Made by a program: the position numbers and the translations under genes. The notes below the pieces were generated by a model. It ran no database searches and was not told the origin of the DNA. It saw nothing but the letters and a program-made list of their open reading frames with translations. A DNA stretch of 64,000 nt from Bacillota bacterium (GTDB lineage: Bacteria > Bacillota > Clostridia > Clostridiales > Clostridiaceae), in NCBI GenBank assembly GCA_021781655.1, contig JAJXWJ010000011.1:1-64000 (forward strand), written 5' to 3'. This document shows, one piece after another, positions 53,335 to 63,231 of this stretch. The first letter of the stretch is position 1. Every line of letters starts with the position of its first letter.

Positions 53335-53382
53335 AAATATACACCTTAAAAAATATTTAAATATTTTTTAAGGTGTATATTT
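53335..53382 (-). terminator. 48-bp perfect palindrome terminating the dapF-lipoprotein operon
   Basis: AAATATACACCTTAAAAAAT and its exact complement form a stem of about 21-24 bp with a tiny AT loop. The stop of the lipoprotein gene lies about 28 nt before it on the minus strand, and the pil operon starts just beyond. Confidence 0.75.
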
Positions 53383-53410
53383 GAAATTACAAGTTATGCT
53401 CAATAATTTT

Positions 53411-54505
53411 TTATGTTCCAGACCTAAATTGCCAATTTGTCAAAATATGATACTGACCTGGTGTAGTTGTTATTAAATTTGTTGAATTAGTGCTATGATC
53501 ATACATAAATATTGAGTTATTCCCGGAGTTATCCATAAAACCACAAAAATATACTTGTCCTAAGGAATTAATAGCCATCCCTCCATTTTTATCTGCAGTA
53601 ACAGGAAAATCATATGTTAATCTACCAAGCTTTAAGGTAGTCAAATTAATACTGTAAAGCTGAACGCTACCAGTGCTGCTATCATCGCCTAATAAATACA
53701 TAATGTTATTTTTTTCATCTACAACGTAACTATATATATCAGATAAATTTGATGATATTTGACTAACACTATTATTACTTTTGTTGTAATAATTTAAAAC
53801 TTCTCCTGAGTCATTTTGTTCAATAAATATTAGATTACCGTTTTCAAGTGCTGAAAAAAATGTGCAGTAACCATTAAATTTATCATATATTACTGTTTTC
53901 TTATTAGTTTTAAAGTTATAATCAAATATTTTTCCATAATCATTTTCACCATTAGTAACTCCATAATATAAAATATTGTCGTCATCTAAAAATGTATATA
54001 GATTTCCTGAAATAAGCACATCACTATCAAATTTTAACTTACTGTCATTTACTGTGCTATATATGCTTACTCCTTCAGCTGAAGACAAATTATCCGATGA
54101 AAAGCTTCTAAATGCAATTTTAGTTCCTTTTGGCGATAAAATCACATCTGAATATGAAAAGGACTTGTTAAGTGTAATTTCTTTGTTTCCATTATAAATC
54201 TGCAAATTAGTTTTAGTTAAATTGCTTCCATTTGAAACAAAATTTCTTATAACAGATGTATTATTATTAAGGTTATAGTCAACATTTATTATTTTTGAAA
54301 CATTGATTTTATTTGAAAGTGAATTTCCAACCTCATATAGCTTTTCTCCATCCCCTTCGGACGATAATGTCATAATATCGTAAAATTTATTTATTTGACT
54401 TTTGTCTTTTGTTTTCACATTTGTATTCAAATTGCTACAAGCAGACATTGAAAACAAAATTATAATTAGTAACGATACGCATGTTGTCATTTTTTCTTTT
54501 TTCAT
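53411..54505 (-). CDS. Lipoprotein with a beta-propeller-like sensor domain
   Basis: A 364-aa exported protein. The signal peptide ends in a lipobox (SMSAC, about residues 19-23), so the mature Cys is lipid-anchored on the outer face of the membrane. The rest consists of repeated four-stranded units with Asn/Asp-rich turns (KIAFRSF, NIMYLLGDD, GQVYFCGF), resembling TolB/WD40-like propellers. No enzymatic motif was seen. The start overlaps the dapF stop (TAATG), so they are coupled; functional linkage to dapF is unknown. Confidence 0.68.
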   Translation of the reverse strand: MKKEKMTTCVSLLIIILFSMSACSNLNTNVKTKDKSQINKFYDIMTLSSEGDGEKLYEVGNSLSNKINVSKIINVDYNLNNNTSVIRNFVSNGSNLTKTNLQIYNGNKEITLNKSFSYSDVILSPKGTKIAFRSFSSDNLSSAEGVSIYSTVNDSKLKFDSDVLISGNLYTFLDDDNILYYGVTNGENDYGKIFDYNFKTNKKTVIYDKFNGYCTFFSALENGNLIFIEQNDSGEVLNYYNKSNNSVSQISSNLSDIYSYVVDEKNNIMYLLGDDSSTGSVQLYSINLTTLKLGRLTYDFPVTADKNGGMAINSLGQVYFCGFMDNSGNNSIFMYDHSTNSTNLITTTPGQYHILTNWQFRSGT

Positions 54506-55329
54506 TATACATCTGCATCTCCACTGAAAGTAGTCTTAGCCTCTCCTGTCATATATACAAAAGTTTCAGTTATATCTATATGCAAAGATCCACCAGGAAC
54601 CTCTACATCCACGTTGGCTGAGGTTAATCCTAATTTATTGCAGGCCACTGCTGCAGCACAACATCCGGTTCCGCAAGCAAGGGTAGCACCAGCTCCTCTT
54701 TCCCAAGTTTTAACCTTAATGTAACTACCATTAACCACTTCACAAAAATTTACATTTGTACCCCTTGGAAAAATCTCTTTACTTTTTTCTATCGCTCTGC
54801 CTTCTTCAATGGCAAATTCATCTAACTTTCCAATTACAACTGTATGAGGCACTCCCATAAGCATTGAAGTAATTTTATAATTCCTATCTTCAACTTTTAA
54901 ATCGTAATCTATTATTTCTTCATCAATTAAAGCAGGAATTTTGCTAGTTTCAAAGCTTGGCATACCCATATTAATTTTTATATTTTGTGCTTTCCCATTA
55001 TTTTCGGTTATTTCAGCTATCTTTATTCCATCACCAGTTTGAATGCTTATTTTTAACTTATGTACTATTTTTTCATCATAAATATATTTGGCAAAACATC
55101 TTATTCCATTGCCGCACATTTCAGCGTATGAACCGTCTGCATTAAATATTACCATTTCGATATCCGCTTTATTACTATTTCTAACTAATAAAATACCATC
55201 GCCACCTACAGAAAAACGTCTATCACAAATTTTTTTAGCTAAACCCTCTTCCTTACCTAAAAATAAGTTATTTCTATCATCTATAACAACAAAGTCATTT
55301 CCTGTACCTTGCATTTTAACAAATTTCAT
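54505..55329 (-). CDS. dapF: Diaminopimelate epimerase
   Basis: A 274-aa cofactor-independent racemase converting LL-DAP to meso-DAP for lysine and peptidoglycan. The two catalytic Cys lie in YAEMCGNGIRC and TLACGTGCCAAA, one in each half of the pseudo-symmetric fold. The N-terminus MKFVKMQGTGNDFVVID is the family signature. It is the first gene of a two-gene unit, divergent from rqcH. Confidence 0.97.
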   Translation of the reverse strand: MKFVKMQGTGNDFVVIDDRNNLFLGKEEGLAKKICDRRFSVGGDGILLVRNSNKADIEMVIFNADGSYAEMCGNGIRCFAKYIYDEKIVHKLKISIQTGDGIKIAEITENNGKAQNIKINMGMPSFETSKIPALIDEEIIDYDLKVEDRNYKITSMLMGVPHTVVIGKLDEFAIEEGRAIEKSKEIFPRGTNVNFCEVVNGSYIKVKTWERGAGATLACGTGCCAAAVACNKLGLTSANVDVEVPGGSLHIDITETFVYMTGEAKTTFSGDADV

Positions 55330-55505
55330 TTTATCACTCTTTCCATTTGATTTGTATTTACGCCTAAACTTTATTTTAAATTATAAACATGTTATAATCA
55401 TTTTGTTTCTATAACAATATCATAATAAAAATAAACGTTAATGTATACTATTTTTACAAAAAGTTCAATTAAAATTTAGCATAAACTTCGAAGGGAATGA
55501 TAGAT

Positions 55506-57206
55506 TTGGCTTTAGACGGAATTTATATGTACAGCATCGTATGTGAATTAAAAGAAAAAATCAATGGTGGAAAAATTAGTAAAATAAATCAACCTGAAAA
55601 GGATGAGATTTCTCTTACTATACGAAGTAAAGACAATATAAACTACAAGTTATTAATAAGTGCTAGTTCCAGTTATCCAAAAATTCATTTAACTGAAAAT
55701 AATAAAGTTAACCCTCTAAAAGCGCCAATGTTTTGTATGATTTTGAGAAAATACTTGCAAAACTCCAGAATAATCGATATCAAACAAGTTTCTACAGATA
55801 GAATAATAATTATCGATGTGCAAAGTTCTGATGAAATGGGCTTTAACAGCGTTTATTCGTTAATTGTAGAAGTTATGGGCAGGCACAGCAACATAACTTT
55901 AGTTAGACAAAGAGACAACCTTATAATGGATTCAATAAAACATATTACTCCTGAGGTAAACAGATATAGATCTATATACCCAGGTATACCTTATATATTT
56001 CCACCTAAAAGTGAAAAATTAAGCCCTTTTGAATTTAGCAAACTAGAATTTAACAATAAAATTGAAACAGACCTTGTATCTGTTGACGATAAAATGTTTT
56101 TCAAACTTTTTACAGGCGTAAGTAAACCGTTATCTAAAGAAATCTATTTTAGATATAGCATTGAAAATGATAAAGATTTATATGCCTTTACTAAAAACTT
56201 TTTTGATAAAATCTTAAATGCTCATTTTAATTTTGCAGCTTACTATTTGGAAGGTGATGCTAAAGAATTTTATTGTGTAAATCTTAAGCATCTTGAAAAT
56301 TATTCAGAAAAGACGTTTAAAAATGCTTCTAGTCTAATAGAATACTTTTATTTTGAAAAAGATAAAAACGATAGATTAAACAATCATAGTGTTGACCTTC
56401 AAAGGATAGTTCATACAAATATAGATAGATGTAACAAGAAAGAAGAAATATTAAATAATAATCTTAAAGCATGTGAAGATAAAGAACAATATAAATTATT
56501 TGGAGAGCTTATTACCGCTAATATTTTTGCAGTTACAAAAGGACTTGATAAAATCGAGCTTCAAAATTATTATAGCGAAAATTTAGATATGGTTTCTATA
56601 AAGCTTAATCCTAATAAAAGTGCTTCATTAAATGCTCAAAGTTACTACAAAAAATACGTAAAACTAAAAAAGACAGAAGAAATGTCCCTTTTACAGCTAG
56701 AAAGCAACAATGAAGAAATAAACTATCTACAATCTGTACTCACAAATATAATTAATTGTGAAACTTATGAAGAAATAGAAGAAATAAAGAAGGAACTTAT
56801 TGAGACAGGCTACATTAAATTTAATAAAAAAAATAAAGATAAGAAAGCAAAGGTTTCAAAACCACACCACTTTATTTCTAGCGATGGTATTGATATTTAT
56901 GTAGGAAAAAACAACTTTCAAAATGACTATTTAACTTTAAAATTTGCAGATAAAAGGGATATTTGGATGCATACAAAAAATATACCTGGTTCTCATGTTA
57001 TTATAAAAAACAATGGAAATATACCAGATAAAACTTTAGAAGAAGCTGCTGGACTTGCCGCCTATTACAGCAAGGCAAAACATTCTATCAATGTTCCTGT
57101 AGACTATACGGAAGTCAAAAATATTAAGAAGCCTTCTGGAGGCAAACCAGGAATGGTCATTTATTATACTAATAAAACCATTAATATTATACCAAAAAAG
57201 CTGTAA
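55506..57206 (+). CDS. rqcH: Ribosome quality-control factor RqcH (NFACT protein)
   Basis: About 566 aa with NFACT-N (1-190, SLIVEVMGRHSNITLV), a long helical coiled coil (about 270-430) and NFACT-R (FISSDGIDIYVGKNNFQND and WMHTKNIPGSHVII). RqcH binds 50S subunits blocked by peptidyl-tRNA and adds Ala tails. An ATG three codons earlier (55497) is directly fused to AAGGGA, while the TTG here has a 10-nt spacing and yields the family start MALDGIYMYS. Older annotations call it fibronectin-binding protein. It is divergent from dapF. Confidence 0.93.
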   Translation: MALDGIYMYSIVCELKEKINGGKISKINQPEKDEISLTIRSKDNINYKLLISASSSYPKIHLTENNKVNPLKAPMFCMILRKYLQNSRIIDIKQVSTDRIIIIDVQSSDEMGFNSVYSLIVEVMGRHSNITLVRQRDNLIMDSIKHITPEVNRYRSIYPGIPYIFPPKSEKLSPFEFSKLEFNNKIETDLVSVDDKMFFKLFTGVSKPLSKEIYFRYSIENDKDLYAFTKNFFDKILNAHFNFAAYYLEGDAKEFYCVNLKHLENYSEKTFKNASSLIEYFYFEKDKNDRLNNHSVDLQRIVHTNIDRCNKKEEILNNNLKACEDKEQYKLFGELITANIFAVTKGLDKIELQNYYSENLDMVSIKLNPNKSASLNAQSYYKKYVKLKKTEEMSLLQLESNNEEINYLQSVLTNIINCETYEEIEEIKKELIETGYIKFNKKNKDKKAKVSKPHHFISSDGIDIYVGKNNFQNDYLTLKFADKRDIWMHTKNIPGSHVIIKNNGNIPDKTLEEAAGLAAYYSKAKHSINVPVDYTEVKNIKKPSGGKPGMVIYYTNKTINIIPKKL

Positions 57207-57234
57207 AAAAATTGCTATGCAATTTTTTACAGCT
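57199..57234. terminator. Bidirectional terminator between rqcH and pyrR
   Basis: AGCTGTAAAAAAATTG and CAATTTTTTACAGCT form a 15-bp stem over a CTATG loop, with A/T tracts built in. Both convergent genes end within or beside it. Confidence 0.75.
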
Positions 57235-57763
57235 CATATATGCTTACTGAATCATTTTCATCTATTTCAGAAACCTTTACCAAAATAAGTTCCTCTTTTG
57301 AGGTTGGTACATTCTTCCCTACGAAATCTGCACGTATTGGTATTTCTCTATGACCTCTATCTACTATTACTGCAAGTTGAATCATCTTAGGTCTTCCAAA
57401 ATCTATTAGAGCATCTATTGCTGCTCTTACAGTTCTACCTGTATATAAAACATCATCTACTAGTATTACTTTTTTATCGCTAATGTCTATATCTAGTACC
57501 ATTTCAGCCTTTGGCATTTCTTTATTAGACATAACTATATCATCTCTATATGGAGCTATATCTACGCTTCCAACTGTAACTTGAACGCCTTCAATGCTTT
57601 CTATTTGTTTAGCTATTCTTTTAGCAAGAGGAACCCCTCTTCTTTTAATTCCCACCATTACTATATCTTCTGTTCCTTTATTTCTTTCAATTATTTCATG
57701 AGTAATTCTTTTTAAGGTTCTTTGAAGCGCTTTTTCATCTAACAATATGGCCTTTAATTCCAT
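57227..57763 (-). CDS. pyrR: Pyrimidine operon regulator / uracil phosphoribosyltransferase PyrR
   Basis: A 178-aa protein with the PRPP loop [18 protein letters not shown] and the [12 protein letters not shown] basic segment. PyrR binds pyr leader RNA with UMP to cause attenuation and has weak UPRTase activity. The frame opens five codons earlier; GAGGGGTG lies about 6 nt before the ATG used. No pyr genes are in the window. It overlaps the end of rluD by 29 nt. Confidence 0.94.
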   Translation of the reverse strand: MELKAILLDEKALQRTLKRITHEIIERNKGTEDIVMVGIKRRGVPLAKRIAKQIESIEGVQVTVGSVDIAPYRDDIVMSNKEMPKAEMVLDIDISDKKVILVDDVLYTGRTVRAAIDALIDFGRPKMIQLAVIVDRGHREIPIRADFVGKNVPTSKEELILVKVSEIDENDSVSIYEL

Positions 57764-58682
57764 TACTACACCCCTCATTTTTTAATAAAAAGTAAATCTT
57801 TTTAAAATAATCTGGCATATCACTTTCAAATTCCATATATTCACCTTTAGTAGGGTGAATAAAACCAAGTTTCTTTGCATGAAGAAGCTGACCAGATAAA
57901 TTAAATCGCTGTTTTTTATATCCATAAACAGGGTCTCCTACAAGTGGATGTCCAATATGAGCCATGTGCACTCTAATTTGGTGTGTCCTCCCTGTTTCCA
58001 GTCTGCACTCAATAAAAGTGTTTGCCTTAAATCTTTCTAAAACTTTATAATGAGTCACTGCATTTCTCCCAGTTTTTAAAACTGAAATTTTTATTCTATC
58101 TACTGGGTGTCTTCCTAAAGGAAAATCTAAAGTATCTTCCTCTTTTTTTAAGACTCCCTCCACTATAGCATTATATACTCTTGTCATAGAATGATTTTTA
58201 AGCTGCTCTGCAAGAGCGTTATGAGCAAAATCATTTTTTGCTACTACCAATACACCTGCTGTGTCTTTATCTATCCTATGAACAATTCCTGGTCTATTTA
58301 CACCATTTATTCCCGATAAATCTTTACAATGAAAAAGAAGTGCATTCACAAGAGTCCCTGTATAATTGCCAGGAGCAGGATGCACCACCATTCCCTGAGG
58401 TTTATTTATTACTATAATATCTTTATCTTCGTAAAGTATATCTAGCTTTATATCTTCTGGTTTTAAATCTAGCTCAACATTTTGTGGAACTTGTAAGAGT
58501 AAATTATCTTTATATTTTAACTTATAATTACTCTTCTTAACTTTTCCATTTACAAAAGCATTACCGTTTTGTATAATTTCTTGGATATGACTTCTTGATT
58601 TTCCTTCCAACATCTTTGCAAGGTATACATCTAGTCTAACATTTTCATCTTCTTTATCGATCTCATATTGAATTTTTTCCAT
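57735..58682 (-). CDS. rluD: Pseudouridine synthase of the RluA/RluD family
   Basis: A 315-aa RNA-modifying enzyme with an N-terminal S4 domain ([19 protein letters not shown]) and a catalytic domain with the active-site Asp in [15 protein letters not shown], plus [13 protein letters not shown] and [26 protein letters not shown]. It pseudouridylates 23S rRNA. Of two ATGs, the one 9 nt after AAGGA is used. It overlaps the end of lspA by about 20 nt, making a lspA-rluD-pyrR unit. Confidence 0.94.
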   Translation of the reverse strand: MEKIQYEIDKEDENVRLDVYLAKMLEGKSRSHIQEIIQNGNAFVNGKVKKSNYKLKYKDNLLLQVPQNVELDLKPEDIKLDILYEDKDIIVINKPQGMVVHPAPGNYTGTLVNALLFHCKDLSGINGVNRPGIVHRIDKDTAGVLVVAKNDFAHNALAEQLKNHSMTRVYNAIVEGVLKKEEDTLDFPLGRHPVDRIKISVLKTGRNAVTHYKVLERFKANTFIECRLETGRTHQIRVHMAHIGHPLVGDPVYGYKKQRFNLSGQLLHAKKLGFIHPTKGEYMEFESDMPDYFKKIYFLLKNEGCSNGIKGHIVR

Positions 58683-59127
58683 CTTTTTCATTCCTTAAAA
58701 TATATATAGCAAGTAGAAAGGTTCCAACAACTACACTCATATCTGCAACATTAAAGGTAGGAAAGCTGTAAACATTGTTGTAGTGAAAATAAATAAAATC
58801 TATAACAAATTTATTAAAGACTCTATCATACATGTTTCCAAGCGCTCCACCTATAATTAAACTTAAACTCAATCTTAACATTAGGCTTTTAGGTCTATAT
58901 TTTATATAAAATCCTACTATTCCCAATATAATTATTAAACTAATTACTACTAAAAATATAGTTTGATTTTGTAATATTCCCCAAGCAGCACCTCTGTTTT
59001 CAAGATATGATAACTCAAAAAAACCTTTAATTATTACTATATTGTTATTCATATACAAATGATTAAATGCCCAAATTTTTGTAAATCTATCTAGGGCAAT
59101 TACTAATAATATAAATACTAATTCCAT
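58663..59127 (-). CDS. lspA: Lipoprotein signal peptidase II
   Basis: A 154-aa aspartic membrane protease with four transmembrane segments. The two catalytic Asp are in GNMYDR and TFNVADMSVV, and the ENRGAAWGIL motif is present. It removes signal peptides from prolipoproteins such as the one encoded at 53.4 kb. GGAGG precedes the ATG. Confidence 0.95.
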   Translation of the reverse strand: MELVFILLVIALDRFTKIWAFNHLYMNNNIVIIKGFFELSYLENRGAAWGILQNQTIFLVVISLIIILGIVGFYIKYRPKSLMLRLSLSLIIGGALGNMYDRVFNKFVIDFIYFHYNNVYSFPTFNVADMSVVVGTFLLAIYILRNEKDGKNSI

Positions 59128-59200
59128 TAATTAACTTCCTCCACCTAATCCAATTCACTTTATAAATATAAGGTAAATGAAAAAAACAAATAAGTCAATA

Positions 59201-59812
59201 TTAATCTGGAAGCTGATTTTTATATTGCTCATTGCTTATTCTTTCAATTGGATCTACATAATCGTTATCTCTCTCATCTTCATAAAATTCTTCAATATTG
59301 GGACGTTCATTAAACATCTCCACTCTTTGATAGCTATCCTCTCCATCAAATTGTACGCTACCTTTATAATTATGCTCATTTTTGTTATATATATTTGTAA
59401 TAACATCCTCTTCTGATGGTCTGTCGTGCTTTTCTCTAGGCCTAATTTGATTTTTTTCATTTTGACATTTAGTGCAACACTCAGCATAAGGAATAAATTC
59501 AAGCCTATTTTCATTTATCACTTTACCACAACATTTACAAATACCATAGCTTCCTTTTTCAATAGCTTCTAATGCATTATCTATTTTACTTATAATGGAT
59601 AATTCATTATTTCTTAATGCCATACCTCTTTCTATATCCGATATTTCTGTAGCTAAATCTGCCGGATGATTATCATAAAATGATAGTTCACTTGCCATTT
59701 CGCTCTTAGAATCAATTGTTTCATTTTTAATCATTAAATTCATTAAGTTCACTATCTTTTTCTTTTCATCTATTAGCTTTCTTTTATAATGTAAAAGTTT
59801 TCCATCTTCCAT
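59201..59812 (-). CDS. TraR/DksA-type zinc-finger protein (YteA-like)
   Basis: A 203-aa protein with a coiled-coil N-terminal half (ISKIDNALEAIEKGSYGIC) and a four-Cys zinc finger (CKCCGK ... CCTKC, about 95-120), followed by an acidic, disordered tail. DksA-type proteins bind RNA polymerase in the secondary channel; YteA-like members are common in spore formers. AGGAG lies 9 nt before the ATG used, and the frame opens three codons earlier at a GTG. Confidence 0.85.
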   Translation of the reverse strand: MEDGKLLHYKRKLIDEKKKIVNLMNLMIKNETIDSKSEMASELSFYDNHPADLATEISDIERGMALRNNELSIISKIDNALEAIEKGSYGICKCCGKVINENRLEFIPYAECCTKCQNEKNQIRPREKHDRPSEEDVITNIYNKNEHNYKGSVQFDGEDSYQRVEMFNERPNIEEFYEDERDNDYVDPIERISNEQYKNQLPD

Positions 59813-59891
59813 AGTAATCACTCCTATTGCAATAAGTTCTATATAGTTATTTTATCTAAATAGGAGTAATTTATTACAAAAGAAAGTCACT

Positions 59892-60584
59892 TTACATTAG
59901 ATTTATCATATTCTCTAATATTACAGTTGAGTTGTTAACTGCTATTGGAACATACTTTTGGAAATCAATATGAGAGCCATTATTAGCATTGTCAGATATT
60001 GATCTTATTACAACAAAAGGAATGTTACTTAAGTAACAAACATGAGCAATGCTAGCACCTTCCATTTCACAGGCTATGGCACCAAACTCATCGTAAAGCC
60101 ACTTTATCTTTTCTACACTATTTATAAACTGATCTCCTGTTACTATACGTCCCGTAAAGCAATTATGGTCAGTTAATTTCTCTGCTGCCTTCTTTGCAAT
60201 TGTTACAAGTTGTTCTGAACATTTAAAATCAAATGTATCCATTCTTGGAATTTGTCCAACCTTATCACCAAAAGCTGAAGTATCCATATCATGCTCTACT
60301 AGATTATCTGCAATCACTACATCACCTGGATATATTTCTATTCCTATTCCGCCTGCAGTTCCTACGTTAATAACACAGTCTACATGAAAATCATCAATTA
60401 AAATTTGTGTGCATATAGCTGCATTAACTTTACCTATTCCGGATCTTACTATAACAACTTTTTTATTTAAAAATTCACCAAAAACAAATTTCATTTTTGC
60501 TTTATCTACTGTCATTTGAACATCTACTTTTTTTAATATTAGTTCTACTTCTTCATCCATTGCACCAATTATGCCAATAATCAT
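59892..60584 (-). CDS. mtnN: 5'-methylthioadenosine/S-adenosylhomocysteine nucleosidase
   Basis: A 230-aa nucleosidase that cleaves MTA and SAH to adenine in methionine salvage and S-adenosylmethionine recycling; the SAH branch also leads to autoinducer-2. The N-terminus MIIGIIGAMDEEVELI, the NVGTAGGI strand, EMEGASIAHVCYL and the catalytic Asp in SISDNAN are visible. GAGGAG precedes the ATG. Confidence 0.95.
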   Translation of the reverse strand: MIIGIIGAMDEEVELILKKVDVQMTVDKAKMKFVFGEFLNKKVVIVRSGIGKVNAAICTQILIDDFHVDCVINVGTAGGIGIEIYPGDVVIADNLVEHDMDTSAFGDKVGQIPRMDTFDFKCSEQLVTIAKKAAEKLTDHNCFTGRIVTGDQFINSVEKIKWLYDEFGAIACEMEGASIAHVCYLSNIPFVVIRSISDNANNGSHIDFQKYVPIAVNNSTVILENMINLM

Positions 60585-60611
60585 TATATCACTCCTCTTT
60601 TACATAAAAAA

Positions 60612-60630
60612 TCTCACTACATGAGTGAGA
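60612..60630 (-). terminator. Terminator of divIVA
   Basis: A 7-bp stem (TCTCACT and complement, 5-nt loop) is followed on the minus strand by TTTTTT, about 10 nt after the divIVA stop. Confidence 0.7.
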
Positions 60631-60639
60631 AATTCCATC

Positions 60640-61239
60640 CTATTCTTTAACAAAGAAACTTTTTATTTCATCCAAATCATTATTGAAGCTTTCTTCTTCA
60701 ACTTCTAAATCTGGCAATAAATCCTTTTCTTTTTCTTCAATATTTTTTTCTTTTAGACTCTCTGATCTTGAAATATTGTAATTTTTTTCAAAGTCATTTT
60801 CTAAATCATTGAACATGTCCAACTGAGTATTCATGAAGTTTCTATATTTAGCTCTAAATTTTGAAAATTCCTGCCTAAGGGAATTATAGTCTTCATTAAT
60901 TTTCATTACATCATTATTTGCCTTGTCAATAATTTTTTGTGCAGTTTCATTTGCATTTTTTATTAGTAATTCTGCTTCTTTTTGTGCTGAATTTTTAGCT
61001 TGCTCGGCTGCATTTTGAGCAAGTACTAAAGTGTTTTGTATAGTTTCCTCGATTTTTGAATAGTGGTCTATTCTTTCATTCAATACACTAATCTTTTCTT
61101 TTAAAGTAGAATTTTCCTTGTAAATCTCCTCATAGTTTTCAGAGATACCATCTAAAAATTCATCTACTTCATCTTGGTCATAACCTCTAAGTACTTTTCT
61201 AAATTCTTTATTATTTATATCCATCGAAGTTAATCTCAT
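60640..61239 (-). CDS. divIVA: DivIVA family cell-pole/division protein
   Basis: A 199-aa coiled-coil protein with the membrane-binding N-terminus MRLTSMDINNKEFRKVLRGYD and QDEVDEFLD, followed by long coiled coils (about 30-65 and 70-140) and an acidic tail. DivIVA senses negatively curved membrane at poles and septa and recruits division and sporulation factors. It lies in the conserved sepF-ylmH-divIVA order. GGGGTGG precedes the ATG. Confidence 0.93.
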   Translation of the reverse strand: MRLTSMDINNKEFRKVLRGYDQDEVDEFLDGISENYEEIYKENSTLKEKISVLNERIDHYSKIEETIQNTLVLAQNAAEQAKNSAQKEAELLIKNANETAQKIIDKANNDVMKINEDYNSLRQEFSKFRAKYRNFMNTQLDMFNDLENDFEKNYNISRSESLKEKNIEEKEKDLLPDLEVEEESFNNDLDEIKSFFVKE

Positions 61240-61255
61240 TCAATTACCACCCCAG

Positions 61256-62023
61256 TTAAACAAATTTTTTCACTAATAATTTTACTCTATCCTTATTAGT
61301 ATTTCCTAAACTTTTAATTAATTTATACTTACCATAGCCTCTAATAGAAATCGTATTTCCAAAATAAAGGTTAAATGACTTGTCATTTTTTACATTATAA
61401 TCCACATATACTTTAGAAGCATTAATGAGTTCCAATGCATTATTTCTTGAAATCTTACAAATTGCACTAACTATGCAATCCAATCTTAAAGATGTTGCAA
61501 TTAGATTTATATCTTCAAAATCTATTTTAGGGATAGCTTCACCTAAATCTTCTTCAGTAATTTTACATGGACATCTTCCAATTTCAAAAACATTTTGCAA
61601 AATATAGTCTGCGACATCATTGCAAACCGCTAAAAAAGCAGTATCACCCTTTGTAACTAAGTCTCCAAATTTACTTCTATCTAACCCAATAGACGAAACA
61701 GCACCTAAGAAATCTCTATGGCTAACAGAATTATACTTTGTATTTGCTTTAATCTTCAAAAGTTTAACAGGAAAATTCAAAGTATCATAACAAGAAAAAC
61801 CAAGCATTCGTCTCTCACATTGTTCAAAAACGCCATAAGCTTCTATATTGATTCCAAAGCTATCTGCCATTTTTATTACCTTACTCCAAATATTTGGAGT
61901 GTAAAATTCGTCACTAAACATTACTCTTCCTGTATTATAAGTTAACCTTATTTTATCAAAGATATTTGAAGCTGCTATTTTTTCTTCTAAGTCAAATGCA
62001 TTAATAAAATTATTTTTTTCCAA
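61256..62023 (-). CDS. ylmH: YlmH family RNA-binding protein (S4 domain)
   Basis: A 255-aa protein with an N-terminal domain containing the conserved SHRDFLGAVSSIGLDRSKFGDLV segment and a C-terminal S4 domain (about 180-250). YlmH homologues bind stalled 50S subunits and assist ribosome-associated quality control together with RqcH. It sits between sepF and divIVA as in other Firmicutes. Confidence 0.92.
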   Translation of the reverse strand: MEKNNFINAFDLEEKIAASNIFDKIRLTYNTGRVMFSDEFYTPNIWSKVIKMADSFGINIEAYGVFEQCERRMLGFSCYDTLNFPVKLLKIKANTKYNSVSHRDFLGAVSSIGLDRSKFGDLVTKGDTAFLAVCNDVADYILQNVFEIGRCPCKITEEDLGEAIPKIDFEDINLIATSLRLDCIVSAICKISRNNALELINASKVYVDYNVKNDKSFNLYFGNTISIRGYGKYKLIKSLGNTNKDRVKLLVKKFV

Positions 62024-62043
62024 TTTTAATTCATCCTATAAAA

Positions 62044-62484
62044 CTATTTTGCCCAAAAAAGTCCTCTTCCAGTCAATTCACTTTTTAAATCACTAGAAAC
62101 ATCAACATTAGAAGGAGATAGTAAATAAACGTGCTTTTCTATTTCCTGAAGCTGACCGTTTAACACGTAGCTAGCACCACCCATAAAATCTAATAGCCTT
62201 TGTGCCACCTTTTGATCTAATTCTGTAACATTTACAAGTACAATTTTTCTATTCCTTAAATTGTCGCAAATTACTGTTACTTCATCAAAATCTCTAGGTT
62301 TAATAATAACAACCTTTACAGCATTATTAGTGTGGATATTAACTACTTTACTATTCTTTTTGTTTGATAAAAGTACTTCTTCTTCCTCTTCGTTTTCAAC
62401 TTCTTCTTCTAATTCGATGTCATCCTCAAAATCACTGTCATCTAGTCCTAAAATTCCCATCACTTTGTTTAACACGTTTGCCAT
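62044..62484 (-). CDS. sepF: Cell division protein SepF
   Basis: A 146-aa protein with an N-terminal amphipathic membrane helix ([13 protein letters not shown]), an acidic linker and the SepF core ([28 protein letters not shown]). SepF bundles FtsZ filaments and tethers them to the membrane. GGGGG precedes the ATG. Confidence 0.95.
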   Translation of the reverse strand: MANVLNKVMGILGLDDSDFEDDIELEEEVENEEEEEVLLSNKKNSKVVNIHTNNAVKVVIIKPRDFDEVTVICDNLRNRKIVLVNVTELDQKVAQRLLDFMGGASYVLNGQLQEIEKHVYLLSPSNVDVSSDLKSELTGRGLFWAK

Positions 62485-62496
62485 TGTTTTAACCCC

Positions 62497-63165
62497 CTAA
62501 ATATTATAATTCCTTTTTCCAAAAATACCTTCACCGATTCTAATTAAATTCGAACCCTCTAAAATAGCTAATTTGTAGTCATTAGTCATTCCCATAGATA
62601 AATACTCCATTGTAATATTTTCAAACTGTCTTTCTCGTAATGAATCCCAAATTTTTTTCATCTCTTTGAAATAAAATTTATTTTCCATATCTGAGCCTTT
62701 AGGAATAACTGCCATTAAGCCTTTTACCTTTACATTACTACATTTTTCAATCCTAGACAACAGTTCTTCTAAATTTTCTTTAAAAATTCCTGTTTTTGAT
62801 TGTTCTCTTCCAATGTTGATTTGAATAAGAACGTTTGCTATTAAATTAGCATCTTTGTATCTTTTTTCAATTTCCTCAAGCAACTTGATGCTATCTAAAG
62901 AATGAATTAAGAAAACCTTTCCTACTATATATTTTACCTTATTTGTTTGCAAATGTCCAATAAGATGCCATCTTATAGTTGTGTCAAAGCTTTCAAATTT
63001 ATCCACTAGCTCTTGAACCTTATTTTCTCCAAAATCTCTTTGTCCTGCTTCAAAGGCTTCTTTGATTTCATCTATGCTTCTTGTTTTGGAAACTGCAAGA
63101 AGCTTAACACCTTCAGGTATAGACTCTGTAAAATCTTGTATATTTTTTGCAATAGTCAAAATCAT
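62497..63165 (-). CDS. PLP-binding homeostasis protein YggS
   Basis: A 222-aa TIM-barrel protein. The PLP-linking Lys lies in KLLAVSKTRSIDEI, with IRWHLIGHLQTNKVK and LSMGMTNDYKLAI following. It controls free pyridoxal phosphate. The open frame is 16 codons longer, but GGGG 3-4 nt before the ATG used fits the family start. It is the usual neighbour upstream of sepF. Confidence 0.93.
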   Translation of the reverse strand: MILTIAKNIQDFTESIPEGVKLLAVSKTRSIDEIKEAFEAGQRDFGENKVQELVDKFESFDTTIRWHLIGHLQTNKVKYIVGKVFLIHSLDSIKLLEEIEKRYKDANLIANVLIQINIGREQSKTGIFKENLEELLSRIEKCSNVKVKGLMAVIPKGSDMENKFYFKEMKKIWDSLRERQFENITMEYLSMGMTNDYKLAILEGSNLIRIGEGIFGKRNYNI

Positions 63166-63231
63166 CGTCCCCTTTAACATAATAAACATTTTATATATTC
63201 TACATTCATGCAAAAAATCCTCTATTTTTTA